Below are positions 8,603 through 18,239 of a stretch of DNA of 64,000 bases, one piece after another. Made by a program: the position numbers and the translations under genes. The notes under the pieces are model-generated. The model was not told where the DNA came from. It did no database searches and saw only the letters and a list, made by a program, of their open reading frames with translations. Position 1 is the stretch's first letter; every line of letters starts with the position of its first letter. The DNA is from Allofournierella massiliensis (GTDB lineage: Bacteria > Bacillota > Clostridia > Oscillospirales > Ruminococcaceae), in contig NZ_JAFBIO010000001.1 of the NCBI RefSeq assembly GCF_021531255.1, forward strand, positions 496,001 through 560,000, written 5' to 3'.

Positions 8603-10025
8603 AAAATTCACCTATTCCTTCCTTACGTTTTAAGATCGTTTCAAAATCCCGGATATACTCGGCGGGGTATTTGTAATTGAAGATGCGCTGGATCTTGTCG
8701 CCCCCCGGCTGGCAGAGCTTGGTGGAGCCGCCCGCCCCCGCCGAGAGGATGGAGTGGATCTCCTCCATAATGTAGATATTGTAATAGCACTCCTTGCCGG
8801 GCTTACTCCAGCCGGTGTTTTCCAGGTTCTGCAGGGTGTTCTTCTGGCGATAGAGATAGTAGGGCCGGTAGCCTTTTTGGGCCAGAACCTCGCACCGGTC
8901 GATCATGGCCGACACATCGGCGTACTCCTCGCTGCGCTTTTCGATCACCAGGTTGGAGGCACGCTTGAGGGTGAGGGTGTGGACGGTGATGTTTTCCGGG
9001 TCCAGCTCCAGGGTGCGCTGCAACGAGCGCTCAAAGCCCTCCACCGTATCGGAGGGCAGGCCGGCGATCAGATCCATATTGATATTGTCATGGCCTTCCA
9101 GCCGGGCCTCTTCAAAGCAGCGCACCACCGCTTCGGCGGAATGGCGCCGGCCGATCTCCTCCAGCACCGACTGCTCGAAGGTCTGAGGATTGATGGAGAT
9201 GCGGCTGGCCCCCAGCTGCTTCATGATATGCAGCTTTTCCCGGTCGGTGCAGTCGGGGCGGCCCGCCTCCACCGTGTATTCCTGCAGGGAATCCAGATCA
9301 AAGTTTTGGGCCAGGGTTTCCATCAGCTGGCGCAGCTGGGCCGCGTTCAGGCTGGTGGGGGTGCCGCCCCCGATGTAGATGGTGCGCAGCCGCAGGCCGC
9401 AGAGTTCCATCTGGCGGCGGATGGCCACGATCTCCTCACAGAGCTTATCCACATAGGGCTGCACCAGGGCCCGCTCCCGCTCGATGGTGCGGGAAACAAA
9501 GCTGCAGAAGCTGCACCGGGAGGGGCAGAAGGGAATGCCCACATAGAGGCTGCAGTCCCGGGGCTGGTTATCCCGGATGAGGGGGGCCTGCAGGTCGGCA
9601 ATGCCCTTCACCAGCCGGAATTTTGCCGGGGTACAGTCGTAGTGATCCAAAAATAGGCTTTGGATCTGCTCCTCACTCATACCCGCGGCCCGGTTGTCGT
9701 GGATGATGCGCACCGGGCGCACCCCGGTGAGCATGCCCCAGGGCGGCCGGCGGCCGGTGGCCTTGCGCAGCAGCTCATACAACAGCCGGCAGAAGCGGTA
9801 TTCCTCTTCCTTGGCGGTTTCCTGCCGGCGGGGCAGCCTTGCCCGGAAGCAGGTTCCCTCCAGCCGGACGGCGGCAAACAGGCTTTTTTTGCTCTTGCCT
9901 GCCCGCACCAGGTTCTGCCTGGCCCGGGCGGGGCGCTGGGTGAGCAGCCGGGCCCCCGGGAAAAACAGGCGGGCCAGGTGCTCCAGTTCATAACCCGACT
10001 CTAAGCCGGTCAGCCAAATTTCCAT
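8568..10025 (-). CDS. hemZ: Radical-SAM coproporphyrinogen dehydrogenase HemZ-like
   Basis: This 485-residue radical SAM enzyme is of the HemZ/HemN type. A CxxxCxxC cluster motif lies in GIPFCPSRCSFCSFVS (about residues 167-182), followed by the HemN-like IYIGGGTPTSLN and EYTVEAGRPD. The roughly 160-residue N-terminal extension before the cluster is characteristic of HemZ of Firmicutes rather than HemN. The family oxidatively decarboxylates coproporphyrinogen III without oxygen; in Clostridia that lack haem synthesis HemZ-like proteins may do other methylation or transfer chemistry, and no other haem gene is in this window. The start has an AAGGAG site. It lies between an MBL hydrolase and the nucleoside kinase in the long cdaA-led operon. 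Confidence 0.88.
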   Translation of the reverse strand: MEIWLTGLESGYELEHLARLFFPGARLLTQRPARARQNLVRAGKSKKSLFAAVRLEGTCFRARLPRRQETAKEEEYRFCRLLYELLRKATGRRPPWGMLTGVRPVRIIHDNRAAGMSEEQIQSLFLDHYDCTPAKFRLVKGIADLQAPLIRDNQPRDCSLYVGIPFCPSRCSFCSFVSRTIERERALVQPYVDKLCEEIVAIRRQMELCGLRLRTIYIGGGTPTSLNAAQLRQLMETLAQNFDLDSLQEYTVEAGRPDCTDREKLHIMKQLGASRISINPQTFEQSVLEEIGRRHSAEAVVRCFEEARLEGHDNINMDLIAGLPSDTVEGFERSLQRTLELDPENITVHTLTLKRASNLVIEKRSEEYADVSAMIDRCEVLAQKGYRPYYLYRQKNTLQNLENTGWSKPGKECYYNIYIMEEIHSILSAGAGGSTKLCQPGGDKIQRIFNYKYPAEYIRDFETILKRKEGIGEFYACYLDPQTVG

Positions 10026-10034
10026 GGTCTCTCC

Positions 10035-10625
10035 TTAAAACTGTAAAAAACCGTTGGTTTTCTTTTCTCTGCCGAAGGTGGAGAACTCCCCGTGCCCCGG
10101 CAGTACCTGGGCCTGGTCCGGCACAGGCAGGCTCAGAAGGCGGGCCAGGCTCTTTTCCATCTCCGGGTAGCTGCCCCCCTCCAGGTCGGTGCGGCCAATG
10201 CTGCCCGCAAAGAGGGTGTCGCCGGTGATGAAGAGATCCCCGCACAAGAAGCAATAGGAACCGGGGGTGTGGCCCGGGGTGTGCCAGCAGCGGATCTTCA
10301 GCTCATCCAGTTCCAGGAGCATCTCGTCCTTGAGCAGAAGGTCGGCCGAGGCCACCGGGAAAAGGCGGCTGCCCTTGAGGTCCTCCCCGGCAGCCACCAC
10401 CTGGGCGCCGGTGGCCTTTTTCAGCTCTTCCAGGGTGCCGATGTGGTCAAAATGGCCGTGGGTGAGCAGGATATAGCGCAGCTTGGCGCCGGCCTGGTCC
10501 AGCGCTTTCTGGTAATAGGCCGGGGCAGCCACCGGGTCTACCGCCAGGGCATTGCCTGCCTCGCTGCACAGCACAAAACTGTTGGTGTAATAGGGCGCGG
10601 GGCCCATCAAGTGAAAGGTCTTCAT
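10035..10625 (-). CDS. MBL-fold metallo-hydrolase (glyoxalase II-like)
   Basis: This is a 196-residue single-domain metallo-beta-lactamase fold protein. The metal-binding motif is THGHFDHIG (HxHxDH), with further ligands in CWHTPGHTPGS, FITGDTLF and LPGHGE. The length and motifs match the small hydroxyacylglutathione-hydrolase-like proteins that commonly stand next to relA, dtd and hemZ in Clostridia. The substrate is unknown; a thioester or other small-molecule hydrolase is likely. It is separated from hemZ by 9 nt. Confidence 0.88.
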   Translation of the reverse strand: MKTFHLMGPAPYYTNSFVLCSEAGNALAVDPVAAPAYYQKALDQAGAKLRYILLTHGHFDHIGTLEELKKATGAQVVAAGEDLKGSRLFPVASADLLLKDEMLLELDELKIRCWHTPGHTPGSYCFLCGDLFITGDTLFAGSIGRTDLEGGSYPEMEKSLARLLSLPVPDQAQVLPGHGEFSTFGREKKTNGFLQF

Positions 10626-10652
10626 CCTATTCCCCTCCTTGGGATGGGGCCC

Positions 10653-11108
10653 TCAATGGCCCCAGTCGTCGGTATCCACCACCAGGGTGACCGGGCCGTC
10701 GTTGACCAGGGAGATCTGCATATCCGCCCCGAAACGGCCCCGCACCACCTCTTTGAGGCCCTGCTGTTCCAGCTCGGCGGCGAACTGCTCCCACATGGGC
10801 TCGGCCAGTTCGGGGGCCGCCGCCCGGGTAAAGCTGGGGCGCATCCCCTTATCGGTGTTGGCGTACAGGGTGAAATTGCTGGCCGCCAGGGCCGAATAGC
10901 CCAGCTGGACGGCGCTCAGGTTCATGCGGCCCTCATCGTCGGAAAAGATGCGCATATTGGCGCATTTTTTGGCCAGTTTGGGGATCAGGTCGGGGGTATC
11001 CCCCTCCCGCACCCCAAACAGAAGCACCAGCCCCGGGCCGATGCTCTGGGCAGGGGCCCCATCGATGGAGATGGAGGCCTCCTTCACCCGCTGCAGTACC
11101 ACTCGCAT
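10653..11108 (-). CDS. dtd: D-aminoacyl-tRNA deacylase
   Basis: This is a 151-residue DTD. It removes D-amino acids (and glycine) from mischarged tRNAs as a homodimer. Family motifs are present: MRVVLQRVKEASISIDG at the N-terminus, LAASNFTLYANTDKGMRPSF in the middle, where bacterial DTD normally has SQFTLY, and the cross-subunit motif near NDGPVTLVVDT. In the middle motif the usual Ser-Gln preceding Phe-Thr-Leu is Ser-Asn, a mild change. It lies 10 nt downstream of relA, the classical relA-dtd pair of Firmicutes. Confidence 0.94.
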   Translation of the reverse strand: MRVVLQRVKEASISIDGAPAQSIGPGLVLLFGVREGDTPDLIPKLAKKCANMRIFSDDEGRMNLSAVQLGYSALAASNFTLYANTDKGMRPSFTRAAAPELAEPMWEQFAAELEQQGLKEVVRGRFGADMQISLVNDGPVTLVVDTDDWGH

Positions 11109-11118
11109 AAAAACCTCC

Positions 11119-13287
11119 TCAGCTCCGGGTCACGCTGATCACATCCCGGATGCGGCGCAGCCGGGCGATGACATTGTTCAGATGTTCGGTGTTGGCGGTG
11201 CCGAAGGTGATGTTCATCACCGCCTTGTGGTTTTCCACCTGGCGGGCGTTCATGGCATAGATGGGCACCCGCATATCCGAGAAGGCCGAGGTGATATCCC
11301 CCAGCAGGCCGTCCCGGTTGAGGGCGGTGATCTCCAGGGTGGCGTTGAACTGCTCCTGTACACTGTCCTCCCAGCTGGCCTTGACCCAGCGCTTGGCGTT
11401 TTCCGGGTCCTTCATGCTGGCCTGGACGTTGGCGCAGTCCCGCTTGTGGATGGAAACGCCGAAGCCCCGGGTGATGAAGCCCACGATCTCGTCGCCGGGC
11501 AGGGGCGAACAGCACTTGGCAAACTTGACCGGGCAGTTGTCGATGCCCTCTACAATTACGCCCTCGCTGCTGTGGTGGCGCTTGACCGGCACCTCCTCGA
11601 TGCTCACCGGCTTGGGCTCGGCAGCCTGGAGCTTGGCGTATTCCTCCTTCATCTTGGCGGATACACGGCTCATCTGCAGCCCGCCGTAACCGATGGCGGC
11701 ATACATCTCATCGGGGGTGTTCATCCGGTTGCGCCGGGCCAGCTCGGTAACAAAGCCTTCCAGCTTTTCGGGGGGCAGGTTGATGAAGTTGCGGCGCATT
11801 TCCCGCTCAAAGGCTTCCTTGCCCTGCTGGATATTCTCTTCCCTGCGTTCTTTTTTGAACCAGGCGCGGATCTTGTTCTTGGCCTGGCTGGTGGCTGCCA
11901 GCTTGAGCCAGTCCCGGCTGGGGCCCTTGTCGGCAGGGCCGGTGAGGATCTCGATGATCTCGCCGGTGACCACCTTGTGGTCGATGGGCACGATATGGCT
12001 GTTGACCTTGGCGCCCACCATCCGGTTGCCCACCGCCGAATGGATGGCATAGGCAAAGTCAATGACGCTGGCCCCGGCGGGCAGGTTGATCACGTCCCCC
12101 TTGGGGGTGAAGGCGAACACCTCTTCGGGCAGCAGATCGCTCTTGATATCCCGCAGAAGGTCCCCCGCGTCGGCGCTGTCCCGTTGGCTTTCCAGCAGCT
12201 GGCGCACCCAGGCGAGCCGTTCTTCCAGGGGGTTCTTGCCCTGGATGCCCTCCTTGTACTTCCAGTGGGCAGCCACGCCGTACTCGGCCATCTGATCCAT
12301 CTCCTTGGTGCGGATCTGCACCTCGAAGGGGATGCCCTCATGCCCGATGACGGTGGTGTGCAGGGACTGGTACATGTTGGGCTTGGGGGTGGAGATATAG
12401 TCCTTGAACCGGTTGGGGATGGGGTGGAACATATCATGGATAACGCCCAGGGCGTTGTAGCATTCCGCCACCGTATCCAGGATGATGCGCACCGCGTAGA
12501 TGTCGTAGATCTCATCAAAGGAGCGGTTCTGCACAAAGGTCTTGCGGTAGATGCCGTAGACGCTCTTGACCCGGCTCTTCATATGGGCATCGTGGATGCC
12601 GTTTTCTTCCAGGTGCTTCTGGATGACCGCCGAGATGTTCTTCAGGAACTCCTCGCCGTTTTTCTGGTCCAGCAGGCTGCGGATCTCGGCATAGCCCACC
12701 GGGTCCAGGAACTGCAGGCTCCGGTCTTCCAGCTCCTCCTTGATATTGCTGATGCCCAGCCGGTGGGCGATGGGGGCGTAGACCTCCATGGTCTCCAGGG
12801 CCTTATCCCGCCGCTTCTGTTCGGGCCAGGCATCGCCGGTGCGCATGTTGTGCAACCGGTCGCAGAGCTTGATGATCATGACCCGCACGTCCTGGCTCAT
12901 GGCCAGCAGCATCTTGCGGATGCTCTCGGCCCGCTGCTCCTCCACCGAGGAAAACTGCATCTTGGTGAGCTTGGTGACACCATCCACCAGCCGCATCACA
13001 CCCGGGCCGAACTTGCTCTCGATGGTGGAAAGGTCCACCGAGGTGTCCTCCACCACATCGTGGAGCAGGCCGGCCTCCACGCTTTCGGAATCCATCCCCA
13101 GCTCCACCAGGAGCTTTGCCACATTGAGGGGGTGGCTGATATAGGGTTCACCGCTGCGGCGCTTCTGGTCGGCGTGGGCCTCATTGGCCAGGTTGTAGGC
13201 CGCGGTGATGTTTTCCATGTTATAGCCGCGGCCGGATTCTTCCAATGCTTTTTTCAGATCTTCAAAGGTCATATAGGTAGGACTCAT
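11119..13287 (-). CDS. relA: Bifunctional (p)ppGpp synthetase/hydrolase RelA/SpoT
   Basis: This is a 722-residue long RSH protein. The N-terminal HD hydrolase domain contains the motif LLHDVVEDT. The synthetase domain (about 230-350) has VYGIYRKT and the catalytic-region sequence DIYAVRIILDT followed by YISTPKPNMYQSLHTTV. A TGS domain (around 395-460), a cysteine-containing stretch with KCCSPLPGDEIVGF and a C-terminal ACT domain follow. Both catalytic centres look intact, so it should make and degrade (p)ppGpp. It overlaps the recJ stop by the ATGA arrangement, indicating translational coupling. The start has GGAGG seven nt away. Confidence 0.96.
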   Translation of the reverse strand: MSPTYMTFEDLKKALEESGRGYNMENITAAYNLANEAHADQKRRSGEPYISHPLNVAKLLVELGMDSESVEAGLLHDVVEDTSVDLSTIESKFGPGVMRLVDGVTKLTKMQFSSVEEQRAESIRKMLLAMSQDVRVMIIKLCDRLHNMRTGDAWPEQKRRDKALETMEVYAPIAHRLGISNIKEELEDRSLQFLDPVGYAEIRSLLDQKNGEEFLKNISAVIQKHLEENGIHDAHMKSRVKSVYGIYRKTFVQNRSFDEIYDIYAVRIILDTVAECYNALGVIHDMFHPIPNRFKDYISTPKPNMYQSLHTTVIGHEGIPFEVQIRTKEMDQMAEYGVAAHWKYKEGIQGKNPLEERLAWVRQLLESQRDSADAGDLLRDIKSDLLPEEVFAFTPKGDVINLPAGASVIDFAYAIHSAVGNRMVGAKVNSHIVPIDHKVVTGEIIEILTGPADKGPSRDWLKLAATSQAKNKIRAWFKKERREENIQQGKEAFEREMRRNFINLPPEKLEGFVTELARRNRMNTPDEMYAAIGYGGLQMSRVSAKMKEEYAKLQAAEPKPVSIEEVPVKRHHSSEGVIVEGIDNCPVKFAKCCSPLPGDEIVGFITRGFGVSIHKRDCANVQASMKDPENAKRWVKASWEDSVQEQFNATLEITALNRDGLLGDITSAFSDMRVPIYAMNARQVENHKAVMNITFGTANTEHLNNVIARLRRIRDVISVTRS

Positions 13288-15320
13288 CTTGATACCTCCA
13301 AGCTGTGCAGGATGGGCGCGCTGGCAAGATCCTTCTTTTCGGTAGTGCGCACCGCCCTGTACACGGACGCCTGCTCATCCCGGGCCAGCTCCACCAGATT
13401 GAGCTGGCGCAGGGCGCACAGGCCCGCCAATATTTTGCCGGTGCGGCCCTCGCCCAGGCGGGCGAAAAGGGGCTGCAGATCCTCGGCCGGTACCCCGCCG
13501 GCCCGGATCTCCCGGTAAACTGCGGCCACATCCTCCCGGCTGGGCCGCAGCAAGGATTTTTCCTGTTCGTTCAGGGCCGCCTGCCCTTCCAGTGCCCGGA
13601 AAAGCGCCGCCTGACGGGGCACCTCATCGGTCTGGCCGGCCGGGCGCAGGGCCCGCAGCCGCCCCGAAAGCATGGGGCCGCTGCGCCCCTGGTAGACGCT
13701 CACCGTGAGGGCCGCGTCCACCCGGTCGCCCACCCGGTAGGGCAGCTGCTCGGGCTGCACCCCGAAATAGGCCGCATACAGGCTGACCCCGTCCTGGGTC
13801 AGGCGAAGGCGAGAGTGCTTCTCCCCCGCCGGATAGATCCCTGTGATCTCCAACCCCCGGGCCAGAAAGCTGGGGGTGGGGTTGCCCTGGCCGTAGGGTT
13901 CCAGGGCGTGGAGGGCCAGAACCCCCTCCATATCCAGCTGGTTCAGGCGAACTTCCAGATCCAGCTCCAGGGGAGGCAGCTGGGGCACCGGGCAGGTGGC
14001 CAGGGCCCAGGCGTTGAGCCGGCGGCGCAGCTCCTCCAGATTTTCCCGCCGCACCGTGAGGCCCGCCGCCAGGGCGTGGCCCCCGTACCGCACCAGCAGA
14101 TCGGCGCAGCCGGCCAGGGCGTCGTGCAGGTTGAGCCCCGGGACGCTCCGCCCCGAGCCTCTCCCCTCCTCCCCCTGCAGGGAGAGCACCAGGGCAGGGC
14201 GGCCGTACTGCTCCACCAGGCGGCTGGCCACAATGCCGATGACGCCGGGGTGATAATCCTCCCCCCAGACCACCAGCACCCGGTCGTTCTGCCGGCCGGG
14301 TTCCTCTTCCAGCTGGCGGCGCACCTGGGCCAGGATGCGGCCTTCCTCTTCCTGCCGGGCCTGATTGCTGCGGCAGAGCTCTTCGGCCAGGGCCTGAGCC
14401 CGGTCGTAGTCCTCGCAGAGCAAAAGGCTGAGGGCGGTGGAGGCTTTTCCCATCCGGCCCGCCGCGTTCAGCCGGGGGGCCAGGATATAGCTGACATTTT
14501 CGGCGGAAATATCCTTATCCCCCAGCCCGGAGGCCTGGATCAGGGCCCGCAGGCCGGGACGGTCCGGGTTCTGCAGGCTTTGCACGCCCCAGCGCACCAG
14601 GGTGCGGTTCTCGCCCCGCAGGTCCATCACGTCGGCAATGGTGCCGATGGCCGCCAGGTCCCCGCAGAATTCCAGCAGCTCCCCGGGGTCGCAGCCATCC
14701 AGGGCGGCGCAGAGCTTGAAGGCTACCCCCGCCCCGCACAGGCTCTTGCAGGGGCTTTGGTCGTCGGCCCGCATGGGGTCCACCACGGCCACCGCCGGGG
14801 GCAGCTGCTCGGGGGGCAGGTGGTGGTCGGTGATGACCAGGTCCACCCCCAGCTGGGCGGCCAGCTGAGCCTCGGCCAGGGCCGAGATGCCGTTATCCAC
14901 CGTGATGATGAGGGAAAAGCCCTTTTCGGCCGCGGTGCGCACCGCCTTTTCCGAAAGGCCGTAGCCCTCCCCTTCCCGGCTGGGCAGCATGCATTTCACA
15001 TTGGCCCCCATCCCCCGCAGATGGTCGGCCAGAAGGGCGGTGGCAGTAACCCCGTCCACATCATAATCCCCAAAAATGAGGATATTCTCTCCCCCGTCCA
15101 CCGCCTGCAGGATCCGGGCCACCGCCTTATCCATATCCTTGAGCAGGAAGGGGTCGCTGAGGGGGGTGTTTTCCATCAGGATCTCGTTGGCCTGAGTCTC
15201 GCTTTCCACCCCCCGGGCCGCCAACAGCCGCGCCAGCAGCGGCGGCAGTCCCATCTGTTTTTCCAAAAGCTGCAGGGCCTTTTGGCTGGCCCCGCACACT
15301 TTCCAACTGCGATATTCCAT
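13284..15320 (-). CDS. recJ: Single-stranded-DNA-specific exonuclease RecJ
   Basis: This is a 678-residue DHH-family 5'-3' single-strand exonuclease used in recombination and repair. Motif I is IFGDYDVDGVTATALL, motif III is ITDHHLPPEQ with the DHH triad, and the DHHA1 domain includes RYGGHALAAGLTV. An OB-fold follows (about 450-560). The C-terminal extension of about 100 residues, rich in charged residues, resembles the winged-helix-like tail seen in clostridial RecJ. It sits between the FAD oxidoreductase and relA, and its stop overlaps the relA start. Confidence 0.94.
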   Translation of the reverse strand: MEYRSWKVCGASQKALQLLEKQMGLPPLLARLLAARGVESETQANEILMENTPLSDPFLLKDMDKAVARILQAVDGGENILIFGDYDVDGVTATALLADHLRGMGANVKCMLPSREGEGYGLSEKAVRTAAEKGFSLIITVDNGISALAEAQLAAQLGVDLVITDHHLPPEQLPPAVAVVDPMRADDQSPCKSLCGAGVAFKLCAALDGCDPGELLEFCGDLAAIGTIADVMDLRGENRTLVRWGVQSLQNPDRPGLRALIQASGLGDKDISAENVSYILAPRLNAAGRMGKASTALSLLLCEDYDRAQALAEELCRSNQARQEEEGRILAQVRRQLEEEPGRQNDRVLVVWGEDYHPGVIGIVASRLVEQYGRPALVLSLQGEEGRGSGRSVPGLNLHDALAGCADLLVRYGGHALAAGLTVRRENLEELRRRLNAWALATCPVPQLPPLELDLEVRLNQLDMEGVLALHALEPYGQGNPTPSFLARGLEITGIYPAGEKHSRLRLTQDGVSLYAAYFGVQPEQLPYRVGDRVDAALTVSVYQGRSGPMLSGRLRALRPAGQTDEVPRQAALFRALEGQAALNEQEKSLLRPSREDVAAVYREIRAGGVPAEDLQPLFARLGEGRTGKILAGLCALRQLNLVELARDEQASVYRAVRTTEKKDLASAPILHSLEVSR

Positions 15321-15367
15321 GCAATTCCCTTCCCGTTTTGCCCCGCGCCCTTCCCGGGCGGCTTGCT

Positions 15368-16957
15368 TTAAAGGGCTACTTCCCCGTATTTTGCCAGAAT
15401 GGCCCGGGCCACCCGCAGCCCGTCCACGGCGGCGCTGACGATGCCGCCCGCATAGCCTGCCCCCTCGCCGCAGGGGTAAAGCCCCTCCAGCTGGCGGCAG
15501 GCAAATTCCTCGTTCCGTTCCAGGCGCACCGGGCTGGAGGTTCGGGTCTCCACACCGGTGAGCACCGTATCCGCCGCCCCGTAACCGGGCAGGCGCTTAT
15601 CAAAATCCGCCAGGCCCCGGCGCAGCAGCTCGGCCAGTTCCCCGGGGAAAAGCTCGCCCATCCGGCAGGCCCGTACCCCCCGGGCATAGCTGGGCTGCAC
15701 ACGGCCCAGTTCCAGCCGGCCCCGGTCCTCCAAAAAGCTGCCCAGGGTCTCGGCCGGGGCGGTATAATCTCCGCCGCCGGCCCGGAAGGCGGCCTGCTCC
15801 AGCTGGCGCTGGAAGCCGATGGCCCGGCGGGGGTCCTGGCCGAAATCCCGGCCGTCCACGCTCACCACCACTGCCGCGTTGGCGTTGGCGCCGTCCCGGG
15901 CGTGGTAGCTCATGCCGTTGGTGACCACACCGCCTTCTTCGCTGGCAGCGGGCACCACCTGGCCCCCCGGGCACATACAGAAAGTATAGACACACCGCTC
16001 GCCGTAATGCCGGCTGAGCTGATATTCCCCTCTGGGCAGGGCAGGGTGACCCGCCGCGGCATGGTAGAGCCCTTCTTCTATGGAAGATTGCAGGTGCTCG
16101 GCCCGCACCCCCACCGAAAAGGGTTTGCAGGTGAGGGTAAGGCCCTGCTCCATCAGCATATCAAAGGTATCCCGGGCGGAATGGCCCACTGCCAGGATCA
16201 GGACTTCGCAGGGGATCTGGCCCTGGCTGGTCTGCACCCCGCACAGCCGCCCCTCCCGGCGGATCAGGCCGGTGAGCCGGGTATCAAAGAGGACCTCGCC
16301 CCCCAGGGCCTGGATCTCGCCCCGGATGGAGCGGATCACATCCCGCAGCTTGTCGGTGCCCACATGGGGCTTCTGGCGCACCGCAATATCGGCCGGGGCG
16401 CCGTGTTCCAGCAGGATGCGGGTAACAAAGCCGCACAGCTCATCCCCGATGCGGGTGGTGAGCTTGCCGTCCGAAAAGGTGCCGGCGCCCCCTTCCCCAA
16501 ACTGGATATTGGCCTGGGGGTCCAGCGGGCTGCCTTCGAAGAAGCGATCCACCGCCTCCACCCGTTTTTCCAGGCAGGGGCCCCGTTCCAGCACCAGGGG
16601 GCGCAGGCCCTGGCGGGCCAGCAGCAGGGCCGCAAAGAGCCCGGCGGGCCCGAGACCGCAGACCACCGGCCGGTGGGCCAGCTTTTCGGTGCCCCGCAAC
16701 AGCTCCAGCGGCTTTTGGCGGATTACAGCAACGCAGGGCGCAGACCCAGCGAAGGCCGTTTCTGCACCCTTGTCTTTCAGCGTCACCGCCACCGTATAGA
16801 CCAGCCGGGGGCTGCCGTGCCGGGCGTCCACCGAAATTTTGGAAATCTCCGCCCCTTCCACCAGGCGGCGGGAGAGGCGGAGCGTCTTGAGCGCGCTTTC
16901 CACTGCCTGCCCCTGGGGGGCAGACAGCGGAAGGCGTATGTCACGAACAAAAATCAT
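15368..16957 (-). CDS. FAD-dependent oxidoreductase (COG2509 type)
   Basis: This 529-residue protein is of the uncharacterised FAD-dependent dehydrogenase group. After an N-terminal alpha/beta region (about 90 residues, starting MIFVRDIRLPL) comes the dinucleotide-binding motif VVCGLGPAGLFAALLLARQG. Further family marks are FGEGGAGTFSDGKLTTR, PHVGTDKLRDVIRSIR and a C-terminal GEGAGYAGGIVSAAVDG. The start at 16957 is chosen because AAAAGGA precedes it and the longer frame overlaps cdaR. The family is widespread and is proposed to act on a lipid or quinone-like substrate, but no reaction is established. It lies 10 nt after cdaR in the same operon. Confidence 0.88.
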   Translation of the reverse strand: MIFVRDIRLPLSAPQGQAVESALKTLRLSRRLVEGAEISKISVDARHGSPRLVYTVAVTLKDKGAETAFAGSAPCVAVIRQKPLELLRGTEKLAHRPVVCGLGPAGLFAALLLARQGLRPLVLERGPCLEKRVEAVDRFFEGSPLDPQANIQFGEGGAGTFSDGKLTTRIGDELCGFVTRILLEHGAPADIAVRQKPHVGTDKLRDVIRSIRGEIQALGGEVLFDTRLTGLIRREGRLCGVQTSQGQIPCEVLILAVGHSARDTFDMLMEQGLTLTCKPFSVGVRAEHLQSSIEEGLYHAAAGHPALPRGEYQLSRHYGERCVYTFCMCPGGQVVPAASEEGGVVTNGMSYHARDGANANAAVVVSVDGRDFGQDPRRAIGFQRQLEQAAFRAGGGDYTAPAETLGSFLEDRGRLELGRVQPSYARGVRACRMGELFPGELAELLRRGLADFDKRLPGYGAADTVLTGVETRTSSPVRLERNEEFACRQLEGLYPCGEGAGYAGGIVSAAVDGLRVARAILAKYGEVAL

Positions 16958-16967
16958 AAACGTCCTT

Positions 16968-18239
16968 TTAGTTGGAGGTGATATCGCACTGCACCGTGTA
17001 GGAGCCGATGGCGAAGATGCTGGAAGAAGAGGGAACGTAGATCTGCACCGCCACCGTCTGCTGGCCCACCGCCACCTGGATATCTTCGGCGTCGATCTGG
17101 GCCACCACGCTGGAGGCGGAAAGCTTTTCAATCTCCTCCTTGGGGCCCACCAGGGTCACATTGCTGATGCTGCGGCTGCGCACATTGATCTGATAGTTGG
17201 CGGGCACATTGATGGCCCGGATGTTGCTCACATTCAGGGTCTTTTGGGCCAGCCCCGAGGAATCAAAGCTGAGGGTGACCGAGGTGAGGTTTTCCTGGCT
17301 GACGATGCCGTCGGGCAGGTTGACGTTGAGCTGATAATCCTTATCCATGGCGAAAGTGGACAGATCGAAGTAGCCCACCGACAGCTCGGTCAGGTTGGAG
17401 ATAATGCTGGCCGGGCCGGATACTTCCAGGGTTTTCCGGGAGAGGGCGTAGGGCAGCGAGGCAATGTCAAAGCCGGGCGGGGTGTTGATGAACTCCACCG
17501 CCAGGGGCAATTCGGCCAGCTGGTGCACCGAGAGCTGCACCTCGGCATTCTGGCTGGGAAGGGTGGTGTACTTAAGGGGTACTTCCAGCCCTTCTTTGTT
17601 GAGCACCTGCAGCTTGACCGGGATGTTCCGGCTGCTGTCGATCTCCTCATCCACTTCCACCACGGCCACGATCTTGTCGATCTGCTCGATCTCACTGGTG
17701 GGGCCGGAAACGGTCACCGAGGAGGGAGAACTGCTGGTCTTGTTGAGCACATAGCCCTCGGCCATCTTCAGGTCGGTGGCTTCCACCGTCACCGGGATAT
17801 CCTTGGTCTCCACCGTGTCAAAGACCACATCCACCGTGGTGGCCTCGCCGGGGGCCAGTTCCAGGGTGACCCGGTTTTCCAGCTGGGAATTGGTGATCTT
17901 GACCACCAGGCTGAGGGTGGCCTCCCCCGCCGACTTGACGGCGGTGTAATCCGGGTAGACCACATAGTCGCTGGAACTGAGGGTGCCCAGCACCGAGCCG
18001 TCCCCCGAAGCCCGCAGGTTCACGGTGGCGGAGGTTTCGTTGATGATATCCAGCCCCAGGGCGGTGTACTTGGCGGAATCGTAATCGAAATTCACCTGTA
18101 CGTTTCGGATGGGGATGTCGGTATCCGGCCGGATGAACAGGGTGACCACCGACCAGATAAAGACGGCGATGATCAGGGAGATCGCCACCAGGATGCGGGG
18201 GTCATCCAGCAGGGCCGAGATCTTACGTTTTTTCTTCAT
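16968..18239 (-). CDS. cdaR: CdaA regulatory protein CdaR (YbbR domains)
   Basis: This is a 423-residue membrane-anchored protein. One N-terminal transmembrane helix (about residues 15-35, ILVAISLIIAVFIWSVVTLF) is followed by an extracytoplasmic region built of several YbbR repeats, each with conserved patterns such as VTVSGPTSEIEQIDKIVAVV and VSGPASIISNL. In Firmicutes CdaR binds and modulates the diadenylate cyclase CdaA. The start at 18239 has AGGAG eight nt upstream and lies inside the cdaA 3' end (17-nt overlap), so the two are translationally coupled. Confidence 0.92.
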   Translation of the reverse strand: MKKKRKISALLDDPRILVAISLIIAVFIWSVVTLFIRPDTDIPIRNVQVNFDYDSAKYTALGLDIINETSATVNLRASGDGSVLGTLSSSDYVVYPDYTAVKSAGEATLSLVVKITNSQLENRVTLELAPGEATTVDVVFDTVETKDIPVTVEATDLKMAEGYVLNKTSSSPSSVTVSGPTSEIEQIDKIVAVVEVDEEIDSSRNIPVKLQVLNKEGLEVPLKYTTLPSQNAEVQLSVHQLAELPLAVEFINTPPGFDIASLPYALSRKTLEVSGPASIISNLTELSVGYFDLSTFAMDKDYQLNVNLPDGIVSQENLTSVTLSFDSSGLAQKTLNVSNIRAINVPANYQINVRSRSISNVTLVGPKEEIEKLSASSVVAQIDAEDIQVAVGQQTVAVQIYVPSSSSIFAIGSYTVQCDITSN